This document shows positions 61,412-64,000 of a stretch of DNA of 64,000 nt, piece by piece. The DNA is from Gymnopilus junonius. Taxonomy: Eukaryota; Basidiomycota; Agaricomycetes; Agaricales; Galerinaceae. The notes beneath the pieces were generated by a model, which worked only from the letters and a program-made list of their open reading frames with translations, did not search any database and had not been told where the DNA came from. Position 1 is the first letter of the stretch. Each line of letters begins with the position of its first letter. The position numbers and the translations under genes were made by a program. Location: NCBI GenBank assembly GCA_015501075.1, contig JADNYJ010000023.1, forward strand, positions 279,065 through 343,064. Reading direction: 5' to 3'.

Positions 61412-62709
61412 CTATGCACATAGAAGCCTCATGAAACGGATTCTGTGTTTTCTTTTGGATTTTTTCCGGTCCTCTGGCCTCGATTTGATGTGCTTGACTT
61501 GCTGTAACTTGTAAATAACAAGCGTTGATGTGTGAGCAGCAGGGAAACGTACCAAAAGATAGTTGTCGAGGTCATCTTTTATACCATGTGCCAGAAATCT
61601 GGGCGAAATGGGTGTGTTTTTGATGCAATCGAGAAGGTCTGATTGTGAACTAGAATTCATATCTCGTAAAAGGTATGAAGAGGAGCCTCTAAGGAAATAT
61701 CTCAGGATATCACAAGCAAGGTTGTCCACGTCAATACTGCACCAAAATAGCAGTCAGTTGTTTATGCAGGACCAATTTAAGACGAATGCACTCAGGAGGA
61801 GGATGGCTTACAAGACGTAAGTCAATTTTAAGTTTCATAGCAAAAAAAAGTACTTACCTAAAAATCTGACTCAGGGACTTTATCAAGTGCGACGCCACTG
61901 TGGGGAAAAGAGTATGGGCATTAGCTACATCTGCCACCGTTATAACTATGTCTACCACCGCCCCACTAAATAGGCCATAGTCCAAAATATACTCGAAATC
62001 CGTTAAAAGGAACGTTTGAAGAGTGTGGTCTTCATAAAGAGAAAATCCTTGGCTTCTGTCGGTTTCAATTAATTCCGGTGGCAAAGGGCAAACCATATCA
62101 ATGACTTCGTCCATTCTTCCGATGGCTTTCGCTCCGCCACCTATGGCTGCAAGGAGTAGGAATGCCAGAAGTTCGTGGTCGAGATATAATTTGACAATGG
62201 GGGCCATTTTCGAACAGTAATCATGCCATATATTTTTGTGCAATTTGAATTTTTCTGTTAGCCTCTGCGAAACCAGAATTCAGCCACATCGCGAGTGTCA
62301 GGTTTACAGAACTATTTTTACCGACTGCTTGACAACTCCCAAGAATATAGGGACACGTAATTTGAGATGCCGCGGGTGGATTGGGAGCTTGAATTGTCGA
62401 ACTGATGCATGCAAGTCGCTAGACGGCCTGGCATACTTGAACCAAAATGGCATTCCAAAAAATATATAAGTCTCAATGACATCTATGAGGCAAGATGAGA
62501 TATGGAGTTAGAAAGACACTCAATAAGCTTTTTACCGTTGAAGGTATAGAGATGACGAATGCTTTGTATTGCCAGGTCTTCATATACCACTTCTGCGTCG
62601 ATAAAAAATAGCCCAGACCTTGAAGAGTCGAAGAGAAAGTCTTGAAGAGATGCGTGGTAGAATCGGAAGTACTTTCCTGAAGGACCTCGCATGCTCAATA
62701 TAGATTCAA
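61412..62709 (-). pseudogene. C-terminal fragment of an NLR-type (NACHT/STAND) protein, truncated by retrotransposon insertion
   Basis: The minus strand reads LESILSMRGPSGKYFRFYHA then SLQDFLFDSSRSGLFFIDAE and EDLAIQSIRHLY. This is the block that follows the NACHT ATPase in many agaricomycete NLR-like proteins (HASF/LxDFL..D..RS..FFID). Further helical segments are at 61854-62243 (ELLAFLLLAAIGGGAKAIGR) and 61412-61729 (SPRFLAHGIKDDLDNYLLV). The open frame starts directly at the LTR boundary near 62712, so the NACHT part is missing. NLR proteins act in fungal non-self recognition; this fragment is unlikely to function alone. Confidence 0.6.
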
Positions 62710-62711
62710 GG

Positions 62712-63186
62712 TGTTATATACGCGCCTCCGACCAACTCCGATCTCCGACTATACGAACTCCGACCTCATGATCCCCTCGAAATACTACAAGTCCCGGAAC
62801 ACGTAGACACTTAGATTACACGTAGCTAGTCAACTCCGAGTAGTGCAGAGTAACTTACACGTCTGCCTGCTCACTAGTACACGTACGGTCTCCGCTTAGT
62901 TTCCTCCGTAGTATAAAAACCTTAGAACTATTATTAGGTACCTTAGTTCGTATATTGTTCATTAATCAATCCACGCTCTCTACTCCGCTCTCTCGTTCCG
63001 ATCCGACTCCGAAATTCGAGACAACGTCCAGACAACGGAGCGCAACACACACGTTGAAGCTGAAGTCTCAACCCTACGTCTACATACGTTACGCTAAGAC
63101 CAACTCCGACACCGACGTACTCCGACGTAGCTCCGATGTGGATCTCCTCTGCCTACTCCGCTCTTCCCTTTGTCTAGAACTTAACA
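62712..63186 (+). repeat. 5' LTR, 475 bp
   Basis: Begins TGTTATATACG and ends TTAACA, so the ends form the short inverted repeat TGTTA/TAACA. The right boundary is inferred from this match. The sequence has many CTCCGA/CTCCGT words. A TATA box is at 62914-62921. Confidence 0.6.
62914..62921 (+). promoter_or_regulatory. TATA box in the LTR
   Basis: TATAAAAA about 200 bp into the LTR, a likely U3 promoter of the retrotransposon. Confidence 0.55.
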
Positions 63187-63223
63187 GTATATACGAACTC
63201 ATACCACTTCTGGACTCCCGACT

Positions 63224-64000
63224 ATGCCCACCACAACATCCCGTACTACTGCCAACTCCCGTGCAGCTGGACAAAATGAATCCCGCACTATTGTGATTCA
63301 GAATGTCAGAGACTACCCTGACCGTCCAAACACACAACCTCCGTCCAGCCTCAGCACTCTGACTCCCCTACCCTCGGGACCTTCATCAACGAGACAACCC
63401 AGTCCCAACCCGTTGCCACCTCCTGCTCCTGGTTCCCCTGGTGGTGAACCCGACCCCGACGATGATGGCGACGATTTTGACCCCCACCACTCTGATCACT
63501 CTGATCACTCCGATCACAACTCCGACCACGACCCCACTCCGAATCTCGCTGAAGCCATGATGCTCATGACAAAAGAGCTCAGGCGTCGCGATAGCCCTAA
63601 GGTTACCAAGACCAAAGCCCGCGAGCCCGACACCTTCGACAGCTCCGACACCCGGAAACTCAACGGTTTTATTTTACAGTGTAACCTTTACTTCCGAAAC
63701 AACCGCGCCTACACCGCCGATGAAGACAAGGTCACGTTCGCCCTCTCCTATCTTCGCGGCCTTGCAATGGAATTTTTTGAGCCTGCAATACTGGACTCAA
63801 CAACTATTGAACCGTGGATGGACAACTGGCAAGCCTTTATCGGCGTGCTGAAGTCTGAATTTGGTCCATTCGATCCGACCTCCGACGCCGCTGTAGCCCT
63901 CGAAAACTTGAAGATGCCTGAAAACCAAAGGATCATCAAGTACAACATGGAATTCAAGCGCTTGTCTATTCGCTCGCGCTGGGACAGCGTCGCTCTCGAC
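63224..64000 (+). CDS. gag: Retrotransposon Gag protein, partial (C-terminus outside window)
   Basis: ATG 63224 (MPTTTSRTTANSR) opens an unbroken frame of 259 codons to the window edge. A Pro/Ser-rich N-terminus and an acidic/His repeat (DPHHSDHSDHSDHNSDHD, about 63480-63530) precede the capsid-like domain: DTRKLNGFILQCNLYFRNN, VTFALSYLRGLAMEFFEPAI, WQAFIGVLKSEFGPFDP, MPENQRIIKYNMEFKRL. These match the retrotransposon gag domain of Ty3/gypsy elements. The intact frame suggests a young insertion. Confidence 0.85.
   Translation, partial: MPTTTSRTTANSRAAGQNESRTIVIQNVRDYPDRPNTQPPSSLSTLTPLPSGPSSTRQPSPNPLPPPAPGSPGGEPDPDDDGDDFDPHHSDHSDHSDHNSDHDPTPNLAEAMMLMTKELRRRDSPKVTKTKAREPDTFDSSDTRKLNGFILQCNLYFRNNRAYTADEDKVTFALSYLRGLAMEFFEPAILDSTTIEPWMDNWQAFIGVLKSEFGPFDPTSDAAVALENLKMPENQRIIKYNMEFKRLSIRSRWDSVALD

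Larger units (their letters stand above)
62712..64000 (+). mobile_element. LTR retrotransposon (Ty3/gypsy-type), 5' part; right end outside window
   Basis: Contains a complete 5' LTR (62712-63186) and an open gag frame that reaches the window edge. It is inserted at the edge of the NLR fragment. The target-site duplication cannot be checked, as the 3' end is outside the window. Confidence 0.8.

Noticed and set aside
1..64000. CRISPR arrays, operons or other prokaryotic systems
   Set aside because: No regularly spaced repeats; intron-rich genes and gene families are fungal.

Overview
The window is nuclear DNA of a basidiomycete fungus, most likely an agaricomycete. Genes carry many short introns (about 45-65 bp) with GT..AG ends. 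Several families are typical of agaricomycetes: a Plavaka-type transposase, NACHT/NLR-type fragments, F-box/LRR proteins, 7-TM orphan proteins, GH12 and GT32. There are no prokaryotic features. Exon joins below were made by eye from splice signals and reading frame, without transcript data.

Layout. 1-14 kb is a mobile-element-rich stretch: a spliced Plavaka-like transposase (minus strand, running off the left edge), a decayed agaricomycete family of unknown function, an apparently intact OTT_1508-like deaminase and one small promoter-bearing gene. A 29-bp exact repeat occurs at 3571 and at 13894. 14.4-17.5 kb is the housekeeping gene PWP2 (U3 snoRNP/90S pre-ribosome) in eight exons. 18.0-29.6 kb is nearly gene-free: it holds a few very small spliced genes and a 649-bp TA-flanked MITE with inverted ends. 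30-47.6 kb is an ordinary genic core: a 7-TM protein, an F-box protein, a GT32 glycosyltransferase, a broken sedolisin protease, SDHAF2 (complex II assembly), a GH12 glucanase, a short-chain dehydrogenase and the DEAD-box helicase DHH1. 49-64 kb is an accessory region: two broken F-box-like genes, a second 7-TM gene, three paralogous kinase-like genes (one apparently catalytic, one pseudokinase, one remnant), and an NLR C-terminal fragment cut off by an LTR retrotransposon whose LTR and gag run off the right edge.

The most notable points are (i) the kinase/pseudokinase/NLR-fragment cluster at 54.9-62.7 kb, (ii) the intact zinc-deaminase gene among transposon remnants, and (iii) a repeated pattern of frameshifts that look like one lost base, often in a short homopolymer. 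One of these is in the normally essential DHH1 gene, so part of the apparent gene decay may be sequencing or assembly error.
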